The notes beneath the pieces are model-generated. The model saw only the letters and a list, made by a program, of their open reading frames with translations. It was not told where the DNA came from and did not search any database. From assembly GCA_029310945.1 (NCBI GenBank), contig JARJFC010000053.1, positions 1 through 21,232 of the forward strand: DNA of 21,232 nt, read 5' to 3'. Each line of letters opens with the position of its first letter. The stretch's first letter is position 1. This document shows, piece by piece, positions 8,351 through 16,633 of the stretch. Position numbers and translations under genes: made by a program. The DNA comes from Leptospira sp. 96542. GTDB lineage: Bacteria > Spirochaetota > Leptospiria > Leptospirales > Leptospiraceae.

Positions 8351-9120
8351 TTTGGATTTTGGAGATACGGACGGAGCCTTTTCCCCCAGACTTCATAACC
8401 CTTATCATTAAAATGTAGTGGATCCCCATTTTCACGAAGGAATTCATCTTTCAAACTAGGTTCATTTTCTTTCCGGAAGAGATCCCAAGTTTCAATGTAT
8501 TCTACATTTTTTGTTTCTCGGGCAACTTGTGATAAAAATAAATTATAAACAGGAACAATTTGGTTTAGTTCCCGCACCCGAGTAGGAGGAACAGACAAAA
8601 GATAAATTTCAATATTCGGATTTTTAGAATGCACTTTTTGAACGATTGCTTTCAGGTTGTTTTGAACCAAACTCAAACATTTCCCTTGGATGAAATCATT
8701 TCCACCAATTTCGATCACCAATTTTTCGGGTGCTAAACTCAAAACATCCTCATCCAAACGGGCAAGTAAGGTTTCAGACATATCTCCGCCTATACCACGA
8801 TTGGCGATGGATTCACCTGGAAATTCTTTTTGGAGTAAATTAGGAAAGAACAATATAACAAGGCTATTGCCTACAAAAACGATTTTGGACTTCCCTATCT
8901 TTTGGTTTTCTGCTTGGTATACCAAACGTAAGGGTTGCCATATTTTTTCGATGTAATGATTGAAGTCTTTTGAATTGCGGTAACCAGGTTCTGCAAAACA
9001 TTCAAAACGCGGATGGAAGTAATTTTTCCTTTCAACGAAAGACCTACAAGCAGTGGTGGCCACTGCGAAAAGGAGGAAGAAAAGAAAATAAGGAAGTCTA
9101 TTCTTGCTCTTGTGGTTCAT
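8347..9120 (-). CDS. SGNH/GDSL-family hydrolase, probable lipoprotein
   Basis: A 257-residue esterase-like protein. The N-terminus has a basic stretch (NHKSKNR), a hydrophobic helix and then Cys25 in VATTAC, a relaxed lipobox of the kind spirochaetes tolerate, so export as a lipoprotein is likely. SGNH blocks: block I FVGNS with nucleophile Ser86 (GNS replaces the classical GDS), block II Gly in ANRGIGG, block III GGND at 139-142, and block V DPLHFND with Asp233 and His236. All four catalytic positions are present, so it should be active on an ester or acetyl group; the substrate is unknown. The 5' end overlaps the small gene upstream by 23 bases and the 3' end overlaps serB by four. Confidence 0.87.
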   Translation of the reverse strand: MNHKSKNRLPYFLFFLLFAVATTACRSFVERKNYFHPRFECFAEPGYRNSKDFNHYIEKIWQPLRLVYQAENQKIGKSKIVFVGNSLVILFFPNLLQKEFPGESIANRGIGGDMSETLLARLDEDVLSLAPEKLVIEIGGNDFIQGKCLSLVQNNLKAIVQKVHSKNPNIEIYLLSVPPTRVRELNQIVPVYNLFLSQVARETKNVEYIETWDLFRKENEPSLKDEFLRENGDPLHFNDKGYEVWGKRLRPYLQNPK

Positions 9121-9277
9121 TCATTCGGAAGCGCTTTTGCCAGTCTTTGATCTGGGCTTGCGCATATTCTTCCGTGTCACAAATTCTGAATTCAATCGGA
9201 TTATTTGTGGTGGTTTCAATGAGTTTGGCTTCGATGTACCCGTTCTTTAACTTGGTTGTCTCAATGCGATATCTCAT
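9098..9277 (-). CDS. Small 59-residue protein, unknown function
   Basis: An ORF of 59 codons read leftward from ATG (9275-9277) to TAG (9098-9100). The product starts MRYRIETTKLKNGYIEA and ends KDWQKRFRMNEPQEQE; it is soluble, with a beta-like first half (RIETTKLKNGYIEAKLIETT) and a charged helical second half (TEEYAQAQIKDWQKRF). A GGAG lies 9 bases before the ATG, a good ribosome site. It sits 25 bases after the symporter gene and overlaps the SGNH hydrolase gene by 23 bases, the same tight packing as the rest of the run. I recognise no family. It is short enough that automated gene finding can miss it. Confidence 0.65.
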   Translation of the reverse strand: MRYRIETTKLKNGYIEAKLIETTTNNPIEFRICDTEEYAQAQIKDWQKRFRMNEPQEQE

Positions 9278-9302
9278 CTAAATGTGCTCCAAAAACCAGA
9301 AT

Positions 9303-10916
9303 TTATTTTCCACGTATCTTTGCAATCTCTTCTAAAGTTTCATCTTCTTTGTATTTTCCAAATAGAAAAATGGCCAAAAAACAAAACCCAGATGCCAATG
9401 GACCAGTCAGACGCACACCAATCTCGCCCCCGAGGTCTTCTTCTTCGACTTTACAAATTGTAGTTTCCTTACTTTTTTTTGCGCCCTCCCCAGTATTTTT
9501 TTCATTCGTATGTTCTTTTATTTGATTTTCATTCTCTTTTGTGACAGCACCAGAAACCGAAGGGGCTATAATCCCTGTTATAGACGGATTTGATTTTTTG
9601 TGGGCACCACTCTCCATGCCAATCAAGATGACGGAACTAAAGATCAAAACTGCTAGTGTTTGTCCCAGTTTTTGCATGAGAGTTCTCCCTGCGTAAAACA
9701 ACCCCTCCCGTTTGCTACCTGTCTTTAGTGAATCAAGTTCAGCAATATCTGCTAATATTGCATTTGGTAATATTCCAAGTATCGCAATTGGAACAGCTGC
9801 GATGGCAACAATCATATAACCTTGTGCATATGGAGAGAATGGCAAGGAGTCCTTACCAACAAAATAAATGGATAAAAACAAAAAGAGAAAGATATAAAAG
9901 CCGATAAGAACGGTTTTTTTCTTACCGATTTTTTTCGCAACATAATTGACCACCGGATAAAAAGCGAAAGAAACAAGGAGCATAACCGTTAGAAGTTGTG
10001 TCACAAAATCTCTTTCTAATCCGAGTAAAACTGTAACGTAATAGGATATACCTGTTGTTAGTATTGTGAGGGCTAAAAAATAACAAAGATCTGAAAGTGC
10101 GAAGTATAGAAAATTCTTATTTTTGAATGTAAGTTTCAGGGCTTCTTTGAAAGGAACACTCGAAGGTTCCGATTCGCAGTAATTTGTTTCGCGGATAACA
10201 AATACAGGAACATACATACAAATGGCAGCAAAAACACAAAGGATGCCAAGCGCATATTGCCGAGATAATAAGGTTTGAATGGAAGGATTTGGGTCAAAAA
10301 CAAAATGAGAACTGAGAAGGCCTGCAATCATAGGCTCGGTGGATGCAACGATGATACCCAAGGCATAGGTCACAGAAATATAGGTGGAAAGGTTCAAACG
10401 TTCTTCTGGTGTATGCCCTAGTTCAGGAATGAGTGCAAAAAACGGTGTGACATACACCGTTAGAAATAAATAGAACAAGAGCATACAAATTGCCATCCAA
10501 ACAAGGTTGGTAGTGGACACAAAATTGTCTGGCGGAACAAAGAGTAACAAACAAAAAACAGCAGCTGGTAGTCCACCCATTGCTAAAAATGGAATCCTCC
10601 GACCAAAACGAGAGCGAAACCTGTCAGACGAATTGGCTATGATGGGATCTGTAAAGGCATCCCAAAGCCTTCCAATTGCTGCCACAACTCCGATGGTAGA
10701 AAGTCCCCAAAAGGCCATTTTTTCGATGAGATCGGGAAAACAATCTTGCCCCAATTTCGGCGCTGGCGGGAGATAAAAATAAACTTGGTGCAGTCCTATG
10801 ATATTGATTAGGATAGACCAACCCAATTGACCTATCGAATACTGAATTTGTTTGCTGAATGGTAAACTAGGTTTTTGCATCTTCTTTTTCTTGGGGCACT
10901 CCAAGAGTAGGAGCAT
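9303..10916 (-). CDS. MFS transporter of the GPH (sugar:cation symporter) family
   Basis: A 12-helix inner-membrane carrier of 537 residues. The GPH signature is at the N-terminus: YSIGQLGWSILIN, then RLWDAFTDPIIANSSDRFRSRFGRRIPF, the family's conserved cation-site Asp region and the following loop; ATSEPMIAGLL-like and TGSKREGLFYAGRT segments also fit. The likely start is the second Met (MQKPSL, at 10880), giving 525 residues; the first 12 residues are not family-like. A hydrophilic insertion of ~60 residues (about 437-498) replaces the short loop before the last helix. The gene follows bioB by 27 bases and is probably in the same transcript, so it might move a biotin-related compound, but GPH members usually carry sugars, and that link is inference. 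Confidence 0.83.
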   Translation of the reverse strand: MLLLLECPKKKKMQKPSLPFSKQIQYSIGQLGWSILINIIGLHQVYFYLPPAPKLGQDCFPDLIEKMAFWGLSTIGVVAAIGRLWDAFTDPIIANSSDRFRSRFGRRIPFLAMGGLPAAVFCLLLFVPPDNFVSTTNLVWMAICMLLFYLFLTVYVTPFFALIPELGHTPEERLNLSTYISVTYALGIIVASTEPMIAGLLSSHFVFDPNPSIQTLLSRQYALGILCVFAAICMYVPVFVIRETNYCESEPSSVPFKEALKLTFKNKNFLYFALSDLCYFLALTILTTGISYYVTVLLGLERDFVTQLLTVMLLVSFAFYPVVNYVAKKIGKKKTVLIGFYIFLFLFLSIYFVGKDSLPFSPYAQGYMIVAIAAVPIAILGILPNAILADIAELDSLKTGSKREGLFYAGRTLMQKLGQTLAVLIFSSVILIGMESGAHKKSNPSITGIIAPSVSGAVTKENENQIKEHTNEKNTGEGAKKSKETTICKVEEEDLGGEIGVRLTGPLASGFCFLAIFLFGKYKEDETLEEIAKIRGK

Positions 10917-10943
10917 GTTACAGCCCCAAAAGAAAAACGCAAA

Positions 10944-11999
10944 CTACTTTTTGTGTTTATAAAGCTCTGGAAAATTTTTATCAGCATAAAGTGAATTTGT
11001 TTTTTCCAGATCCCAACCTTCAGGAATTCCTTCGGTGAATTCAGGAACCATCGAACAATCACGTATAAGATCTAAAGTTTGGTTCATTTCACTTCCCTTC
11101 ACATTTAAATAACCCTCAGCGAACAAGGAGTTGGCGACGTACAAAGCCATTGATTGTAAAGATCCTAAATGGCCTTCTCTTCCAGCTCCAATACGAATTT
11201 CGGAGTCTGGGTTCACCAAACGAAACATAGACAAAACACGCAAACAATACTCGGGAGTGAGTTTGGACTGAGTTACAACATGACCTTTGATGGGGATAAA
11301 AAAATTAACAGGGATAGAGATCACACCAAGTTTCTTTAGTTCAAAGGCAACTTGTATTATATCTGTATTTTGTTCTCCCATTCCAACAATGATTCCTGAA
11401 CATAACCCAATTTCTGCTTCTTTTGCCGCCTCAAGTGTTGTTAAACGATCCTTAAATGTATGTGTTGAACAGATTTCATTGTAATTAGATTCAGAAGTAT
11501 TGAGATTATGATTATAACGATCAAGACCTGCATCTTTTAAAACTTTGGCTTTTTTTGCATCCAAAATCCCAGCAGATAAACAAACCTTCATTCCCAGTTC
11601 GCCATTGATCTTGGAAATAGTTTCGGCCAATCGATCAACCGCTTTGTCTGTCGGACCCCGTCCAGAAGTGACCATACAAAATCGGTAAGCACCATTTTCT
11701 TTTGCTTTTTTGGCATCTTCCCAAATTTCTTCTGGAGATTTGAGAGAGTATTCTTGGATTCCTGATTCACCACCCTTTCTTTGTGCGCAGTAACCACAAT
11801 CCTCAGGGCAGTAACCATTTTTGATATTGTCTAAAATATGAATGCGAACTGAATTTCCAAAATGTTTGAATCTTTCTTCCGAGGCTTTGTTCACAACAGA
11901 AAGTAGCGGAACCTTTCCTTCTAAAATTTCGAGAGCCTCTGTTTCTGTGATTTGAGAAGGAGCTTGTGAAATGGTTTTTTCAGGAGTGCTTACGGTCAT
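10944..11999 (-). CDS. bioB: Biotin synthase
   Basis: A radical SAM enzyme that inserts sulfur into dethiobiotin, the last step of biotin synthesis; 351 residues, normal length. The radical SAM motif is Cys64-x3-Cys68-x2-Cys71 in [13 protein letters not shown]. Other family segments: [62 protein letters not shown] (with the [2Fe-2S]-ligand Arg) and SLFAEGYL. The N-terminal 20 residues are variable. It is 54 bases downstream of bioA on the same strand, so it forms part of the bio cluster. Confidence 0.97.
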   Translation of the reverse strand: MTVSTPEKTISQAPSQITETEALEILEGKVPLLSVVNKASEERFKHFGNSVRIHILDNIKNGYCPEDCGYCAQRKGGESGIQEYSLKSPEEIWEDAKKAKENGAYRFCMVTSGRGPTDKAVDRLAETISKINGELGMKVCLSAGILDAKKAKVLKDAGLDRYNHNLNTSESNYNEICSTHTFKDRLTTLEAAKEAEIGLCSGIIVGMGEQNTDIIQVAFELKKLGVISIPVNFFIPIKGHVVTQSKLTPEYCLRVLSMFRLVNPDSEIRIGAGREGHLGSLQSMALYVANSLFAEGYLNVKGSEMNQTLDLIRDCSMVPEFTEGIPEGWDLEKTNSLYADKNFPELYKHKK

Positions 12000-12053
12000 G
12001 AGACGAGGATTTGCTCCCTTTCGTCTCTGTAAACGAAGAAATGCCTTTGAAAC

Positions 12054-13367
12054 TTAGAGATGTTCTAGGGATTCCAGAGCGAAAAAGATTTTGTCGAGTG
12101 CCAGATCCGAGATCGTATAGGGTGGAGTGATGTAAATTGTCCTGCCAAGTGGTCGAACGAGAACACGGTGTTTTGCCAATTCTTTTTTGATCCGTTTGCC
12201 AACGGGATTTAGATACTCATCTTCTGCTATTTGTTCATTCCATTCGAAGGCAAAAACGCCACCCATCACTCGTGGGTTTTGTATTTTGTTACCCAATTTA
12301 TTTTCTAAGGCTTTCGAACGAAGTTTTAGTTTCAATTCTAATTTTTTAACGAATTCCAATCCTTCAGATTCTAAAATAGAAATTGCCGCCAAACCAACGC
12401 TACATGCCAAAGGATTACCCGTCATCGTGTGAGCATGAAAAAATGATTTGTATGGATCATCTGTAATAAAACGTTCATATACTTTTTCGGAAACGAGAGT
12501 GGCTGCAAGTGGCAGTACCCCGCCAGTTAGGCCTTTGGCCATTGCGATAAGATCTGGTTTTACATTTGCTTTTTGATAAGCAAAATAATTACCAAGTCTT
12601 CCCATTCCCGTAAAAACCTCATCAAAAATTAGCAAGGTTGAATATTTCATTGTGAGTTCTCTTAATCGAGAGAGAAATTTGGGTTCATAGAACACCATTC
12701 CATTGGCACCAAACAAAAGTGGCTCGATCACAACCCCAGCATAATTTTCTTTTGAAAAACTTTCTTCTGCCTTTTCCAAACATTCGACAGAACACGTATC
12801 TACTTTTTTGCCCCAAGGACAAACAAGGCAATTTGGTGCTTTTAACTCATCAGTGGGAAAACGCAACTCACCAAAAACTCTGTTAAAATAATTTTGCCCA
12901 GATACATTCATGGCTCCAATGCTATCACCATGGTACGAATCTGTGAAAACCAAAAACTTAGATCGTTTTGTGTCATTTGGATCTGGAGAATTCTTATGGT
13001 ATTGCAAAACAAGTTTCAGAGCGATCTCAACCGCATTGGATCCGTTATCCGAATAAAAAACTTTTTTAAAATCAAAATCAGTGAGTTCTAAAATTTTTTT
13101 TGATAAGTTTTCCGCAGGTTCATGAATATTGCCCGCAAGCATCACATGATCCAAAACTTCCATTTGTTCTTTCAGTGCCGACATGAGTTTGGGGTGTCTG
13201 TGTCCAAAAATTTTTGTCCACCAAGAGGAAATAGCATCCAACCAATATTCGCCGTTTTCATCGATGAGGTATTCGTTTTCTGCACGCAAAACCTGCAATA
13301 TAGTTTCGGATTCCGATTGTAAGGTAAGAGGAACCCAAGTATGAGTTTTAAGCGGATTAGTTTCCAT
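12054..13367 (-). CDS. bioA: Adenosylmethionine-8-amino-7-oxononanoate aminotransferase
   Basis: PLP enzyme that makes 7,8-diaminopelargonic acid from KAPA with SAM as the amino donor. Features (numbered from the longer TTG form): ISSWWTKIFGHRHP near 48-61 for substrate binding, YSDNGSNAVEIALK (107-120) for cofactor phosphate, SYHGDSIGAM, IEPLLFGANGM, LIFDEVFTGMGRLG with Asp251, and the PLP lysine Lys280 in AMAKGLTGG. A Cys-x2-Cys ... Cys-x3-Cys cluster (182, 185, 194, 198) might bind metal; I take it as a subgroup trait. The start is taken at ATG 13367; a TTG two codons earlier (13373) is also open. It overlaps bioD by 11 to 17 bases. Confidence 0.95.
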   Translation of the reverse strand: METNPLKTHTWVPLTLQSESETILQVLRAENEYLIDENGEYWLDAISSWWTKIFGHRHPKLMSALKEQMEVLDHVMLAGNIHEPAENLSKKILELTDFDFKKVFYSDNGSNAVEIALKLVLQYHKNSPDPNDTKRSKFLVFTDSYHGDSIGAMNVSGQNYFNRVFGELRFPTDELKAPNCLVCPWGKKVDTCSVECLEKAEESFSKENYAGVVIEPLLFGANGMVFYEPKFLSRLRELTMKYSTLLIFDEVFTGMGRLGNYFAYQKANVKPDLIAMAKGLTGGVLPLAATLVSEKVYERFITDDPYKSFFHAHTMTGNPLACSVGLAAISILESEGLEFVKKLELKLKLRSKALENKLGNKIQNPRVMGGVFAFEWNEQIAEDEYLNPVGKRIKKELAKHRVLVRPLGRTIYITPPYTISDLALDKIFFALESLEHL

Positions 13368-14058
13368 CTTCAATTGGGAGTAAATTGTCGATTAACATTC
13401 GTTTTGTATCAAAATTATTTTTTGCGTATGCAAGAAATGCAGTTTGATCGAGTTTTTCAGTGGGGAAACTTGTAAAACCCAAACAACTCACACCACCGAA
13501 CTTCTGTATGGTCTTTATATTGTCATCTAATAATTCATTTTCAGGACCCACCATATAAAAACCGACAACAGGAACAAATCTTGAAAGTAACACCTCTAAG
13601 GTGAGAAGAGTGTGATTGATGGTTCCAAGGACGGATGAGGTCACCACCACCACATCCAAATTGGATTCTTGGATGGCTCCCAGTCCCAAATAAGAATTCG
13701 ACCAAGGTACAAAAACCCCCCCAGCCCCTTCGATGAGAACATTATGATTTCTATGTTTTGCGATTTCTGCGACCACTCGTTTGGGATCAAGTTCACGACC
13801 TTCCCTGCGAGCAGCAAAATCAGGACTCGATGGGTGTTCGAAACGATAAACAGGTTCTAAAAATTGTGAATCGGGAAGACCCGTGGACAATTGGACAGTT
13901 TCAGTGTCGTTTGCCTCTTTAGCCCCAGTCTGAATTGGTTTCCAATAGCGATAACCCACCGAGCGGGCATATTTTGCCATAAAAAGTGAGGAAAAAAAAG
14001 TTTTCCCAACATCGGTTCCGGTGCCTGTTACGAAAAAAGCGCTCCCCACAAAGATCAA
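13357..14058 (-). CDS. bioD: Dethiobiotin synthetase
   Basis: ATP- and CO2-dependent closure of the ureido ring of dethiobiotin. The 233-residue product has the P-loop FFVTGTGTDVGKT at residues 8-20 (Lys19), the substrate-side YRYWKPIQTGA, HPSSPDFAAR, and IEGAGGVFVPW, which carries the second nucleotide-binding turn, and VVVTSSVLGTINHTLLT. The only upstream start is TTG at 14058, with in-frame stops just before it and no clear Shine-Dalgarno; GTG at 14049 is an alternative that would lose three residues. It heads the leftward run bioD-bioA-bioB and diverges from the CNB-domain gene over ~50 bases. No bioF, bioC or bioH is seen here. Confidence 0.94.
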   Translation of the reverse strand: MIFVGSAFFVTGTGTDVGKTFFSSLFMAKYARSVGYRYWKPIQTGAKEANDTETVQLSTGLPDSQFLEPVYRFEHPSSPDFAARREGRELDPKRVVAEIAKHRNHNVLIEGAGGVFVPWSNSYLGLGAIQESNLDVVVVTSSVLGTINHTLLTLEVLLSRFVPVVGFYMVGPENELLDDNIKTIQKFGGVSCLGFTSFPTEKLDQTAFLAYAKNNFDTKRMLIDNLLPIEDGN

Positions 14059-14108
14059 GTTTTATCAATTCTCGGTTCCGTCTATCCGATTTATATACTA
14101 GAGGTTTT

Positions 14109-14630
14109 ATGCAACTCCCACTTTGGAAATCCATCCGCAAACGCGACGACAACCCGATTACTGAAATTTCTCACTTTCTCAGGGAAACCGCGATCTTTGA
14201 AGGTATGTCACGCCGTACTCTGCGTGAAGTGGCGAGGCTCATCCACAAACGAAAGTATTATGCTGGTGAAACAATTTTTTACCAAGGCCAAGCAGGAACA
14301 GGAGTCTATCTGATCTGACACGGGAAGGTTGAAATTTTCTCCGAACGAGAAGGAATGACCTTAAAATTAGCAGAGCTCGAAAAAGGAGCGTTTTTTGGAG
14401 AGCTTGCTCTCTTCCAAGACATACCAAGGTCGGCAACTGCAGTGGCACTTGTGGATAGCATTTTGCTCGGTTTTTTCCAACCTGAACTCAAAACCCTACT
14501 CGAAACAAAACCTAGAGTGGGAAATGATTTACTCCTTAGTTTCGCATCCATAATTGCAGATAGACTTCGCAAAACAAACGATACATTGGAAGCCGCTTAT
14601 TTCAAAAGCAAAAAGGCAAAGACAAAATGA
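14109..14630 (+). pseudogene. Cyclic-nucleotide-binding domain protein interrupted by an in-frame TGA at codon 70
   Basis: A single frame of 173 codons encodes a CNB (CAP-like) domain protein with no helix-turn-helix, starting at ATG 14109 with AGAGG five bases upstream. Codon 70 (14316-14318) is TGA, within GVYLI-stop-HGKVEIFS, exactly in the beta-roll. Everything after it stays in frame and keeps the phosphate-binding cassette FFGELALFQDIPRSATA with Glu98 and Arg107, so the domain looks ready to bind a cyclic nucleotide if the stop is read through. A single C-to-T change from CGA (Arg) would explain it. Read as written, translation yields 69 residues; reinitiation at ATG 14355 is possible. 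The 3' end overlaps the next gene by four bases. It may be a pseudogene, a sequencing error or a readthrough gene. Confidence 0.75.
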
Positions 14631-15679
14631 AACACTCAAATTTACCCGAAGTCATTCTTCGAGTTTCATTTTTTGTTTTGGTAGCAATTACCATTCTCAT
14701 CGGGCTCATAGGAATAAAATTTTTGGCTATTCCGCTTCTCATTTCAGGAATTCATTTTTATGTATTCCATGGGCTTGTGGATTCATTAGAATCAAGAGGA
14801 GTGGCTAGATGGATTACCATCATAACCATATTTTCTGTGTTAACTGGCATTGGTTATTGGTTTTTAGCATTTTATATGCCGAGTATGTTTGAAAAAGCCC
14901 AACCCATTGTTGCCGAGTGGTCACAGGGAATGGAAGACCCAAATTTTCAGATCTTAGATTTTAAATCCATTCCTGTAGTTTCTAAAAACCCTGATTTATG
15001 GAAAAAAATTATTAACCCAGAAGAAATTGCAAAATTTGTGACAACAAGTTTAGATTCTTTTCTACATGAAACGGTTGTGATGATTCCTACGTTTATTAGT
15101 TGGATGATTATTATTCCCATCATCAGCTTTTTTTTATTACTCGATGCAAACTTAATTTATAAAACTCTAATTAGTTTTATACCCAATCGTTTTTTTGAAA
15201 TGTTCCTCATGGTTTTTTACAGAACAAACCAACAGATCACAAGTTATTTAAAAAGTTTAGTGATCCAATGCGGGATCATGGCTCTCGTAACTTCCTTTGG
15301 TTTTTATCTTGTTGGTGTGAAATTTTTTATACTATTTGGAATCTTCATCGGAGTTGCCAATTCCATTCCCTATTTGGGACCACTTGTGGGAGCGGTTCCT
15401 CCTATTTTGTTTTCAGTGTTGTTCCCAGAAGAATCGGCAAACATTGGAGCCGTTGCATCTGTTGTGGTCATTGCACAACTCATAGACAATGCGATCGTCC
15501 AACCAGTGGTGATTGCCAATGCAGTTTCTTTACACCCACTTGCTATCCTCATTGGGATTGCTGTGGGAGGAAATTTCTTTGGCATCTTTGGGATGTTACT
15601 CGCAATTCCAACCCTGTCTGTTCTCAAAGTGACAATTGGAATTCTTTATACAGCTCTAAAAGAACACCAAATCATTTAA
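14627..15679 (+). CDS. AI-2E/PerM-family membrane transporter
   Basis: A 350-residue polytopic membrane protein of the AI-2 exporter/PerM family. There are two hydrophobic helices at the N-terminus (about 9-50), another pair up to ~85, a soluble region (~90-150), then helices from ~155, including the family-typical ISFFLLLD, and the conserved late block VGVKFFILFGIFIGVANSIPYLGP followed by VGAVPPIL and the LHPLAILIGIAVGGNFFGIFGMLLAIP re-entrant-like end. Family members have been linked to autoinducer-2 export, Na+/H+ antiport or unknown substrates, so the cargo is not assigned. Its ATG overlaps the stop of the CNB-domain gene, which suggests a regulatory partnership. The stop overlaps the convergent DMT gene by four bases. 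Confidence 0.9.
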   Translation: MKHSNLPEVILRVSFFVLVAITILIGLIGIKFLAIPLLISGIHFYVFHGLVDSLESRGVARWITIITIFSVLTGIGYWFLAFYMPSMFEKAQPIVAEWSQGMEDPNFQILDFKSIPVVSKNPDLWKKIINPEEIAKFVTTSLDSFLHETVVMIPTFISWMIIIPIISFFLLLDANLIYKTLISFIPNRFFEMFLMVFYRTNQQITSYLKSLVIQCGIMALVTSFGFYLVGVKFFILFGIFIGVANSIPYLGPLVGAVPPILFSVLFPEESANIGAVASVVVIAQLIDNAIVQPVVIANAVSLHPLAILIGIAVGGNFFGIFGMLLAIPTLSVLKVTIGILYTALKEHQII

Positions 15680-16590
15680 TTTTCTTTTTTATTCCACTTA
15701 CCAACTTCAGAAAGTAAAATTCCGAATAAGGCAAGCGCACAACCACAAGCCCCGTAGAATCCAAGCCTTTCATTTAATACGAGATATGCGAGCATAAAAG
15801 AAAAAACAGGCTCCAAACTATAAAGAAGCCCTGCCCTTGCGGCAGGAACAGCCTTTTGATACCTAGTTTGGATTTGTGTGGTAAATATGGTTGCAAATAC
15901 AGAAGTATAAAATATCCCAAAAAAGAATTTTGTATCAAATTGAATGTTGATCTCTTTCGATACAAAGAGTGATTCAATTGGGAAAAGTAAGGTCGAAACC
16001 ATTGCGATGAGTAAAATTTCAAAAGATACCAAAACCTGTACTGGTATTTTTTTACTGTAAATATCGATTAAAATTATGTACACAGCAAAACAGAATGCCC
16101 CAACAAGTGTCAAAAACTCACCCCAGCCAAAAACAAAACTGGATTTAAAATCGAAAGAACTGCGATTGTTTTGTGAAATCAAAAAAAGCCCAAACACAAC
16201 AATGAACACAGCAACCCAAGTTCGGAGGGATGGGAGTTTTTTTTCGACGAGAATTTGTAAAATTGGGACAAAAACAACATAAGCTCCCGTGATAAAACCA
16301 GCTTGTGTGGCTGTGGTGTAGACAAGTCCCACGGTTTGGAATAAGTAACCCAATAACGCAGAGAGTGCCACAAGGAATGCAGGGAAAATATAATCCCACC
16401 TTCGATTTTCTTTTTTGAAAAGAGTTTTACGATAGAGGAAAAGTGTGATGATACCAGCCACCCAAAACCGGAAGGCAAGAAAAAGAAACGGCGGCACCGA
16501 ATCCAGTGCAAGTTTGATGACCACAAATGTCCCACCCCAAAGAATGGCGGCGATGACTAAAAAAAGTTCGGGAGATAGAATCTGGGACAT
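15676..16590 (-). CDS. DMT-superfamily (EamA) transporter
   Basis: A 304-residue inner-membrane protein with about ten hydrophobic helices in two EamA repeats. The first repeat starts at residue ~9 with LVIAAILWGGTFVVIKLAL and includes FRFWVAGIITLFLY, LLGYLFQTVGLVYTTATQAGFITGAYVVFVPI, which is the conserved core of the family. The second begins near 150 with WGEFLTLVGAFCFAVYIILID and ends with RAGLLYSLEPVFSFMLAYLVLNERLGFYGACGCALALFGIL. The substrate cannot be told; relatives move amino acids, metabolites or drugs. It diverges from the RlmL-like gene over 43 bases and converges with the AI-2E gene, overlapping four bases. Confidence 0.9.
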   Translation of the reverse strand: MSQILSPELFLVIAAILWGGTFVVIKLALDSVPPFLFLAFRFWVAGIITLFLYRKTLFKKENRRWDYIFPAFLVALSALLGYLFQTVGLVYTTATQAGFITGAYVVFVPILQILVEKKLPSLRTWVAVFIVVFGLFLISQNNRSSFDFKSSFVFGWGEFLTLVGAFCFAVYIILIDIYSKKIPVQVLVSFEILLIAMVSTLLFPIESLFVSKEINIQFDTKFFFGIFYTSVFATIFTTQIQTRYQKAVPAARAGLLYSLEPVFSFMLAYLVLNERLGFYGACGCALALFGILLSEVGKWNKKEN

Positions 16591-16633
16591 TTAAAACCAA
16601 ACTGCCCGCACAAAGTCATGAAGCAAGGAAAAG

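Noticed and set aside
12776..12831. Unusual zinc-finger insertion in BioA (Cys182/185/194/198)
   Set aside because: Similar cysteine-containing segments occur in a subgroup of BioA-type aminotransferases as far as I recall, so it is not treated as novel.
14316..14351. Selenocysteine insertion at the TGA of the CNB gene
   Set aside because: The position is a variable, non-redox site of the CNB beta-roll, and the 5-bp hairpin 18 bases later is short and does not look like a convincing bacterial SECIS; not excluded, but not supported.
15268..15717. 149-codon plus-strand open frame rich in Cys, Trp and His
   Set aside because: It is the +1 shadow of the AI-2E-family gene, whose frame shows clear family motifs; the odd composition is typical of a frame-shifted reading.
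16145..16535. Minus-strand frames of 84 and 118 codons
   Set aside because: They lie inside the DMT transporter gene on the same strand in other frames; the transporter frame has the EamA motifs.
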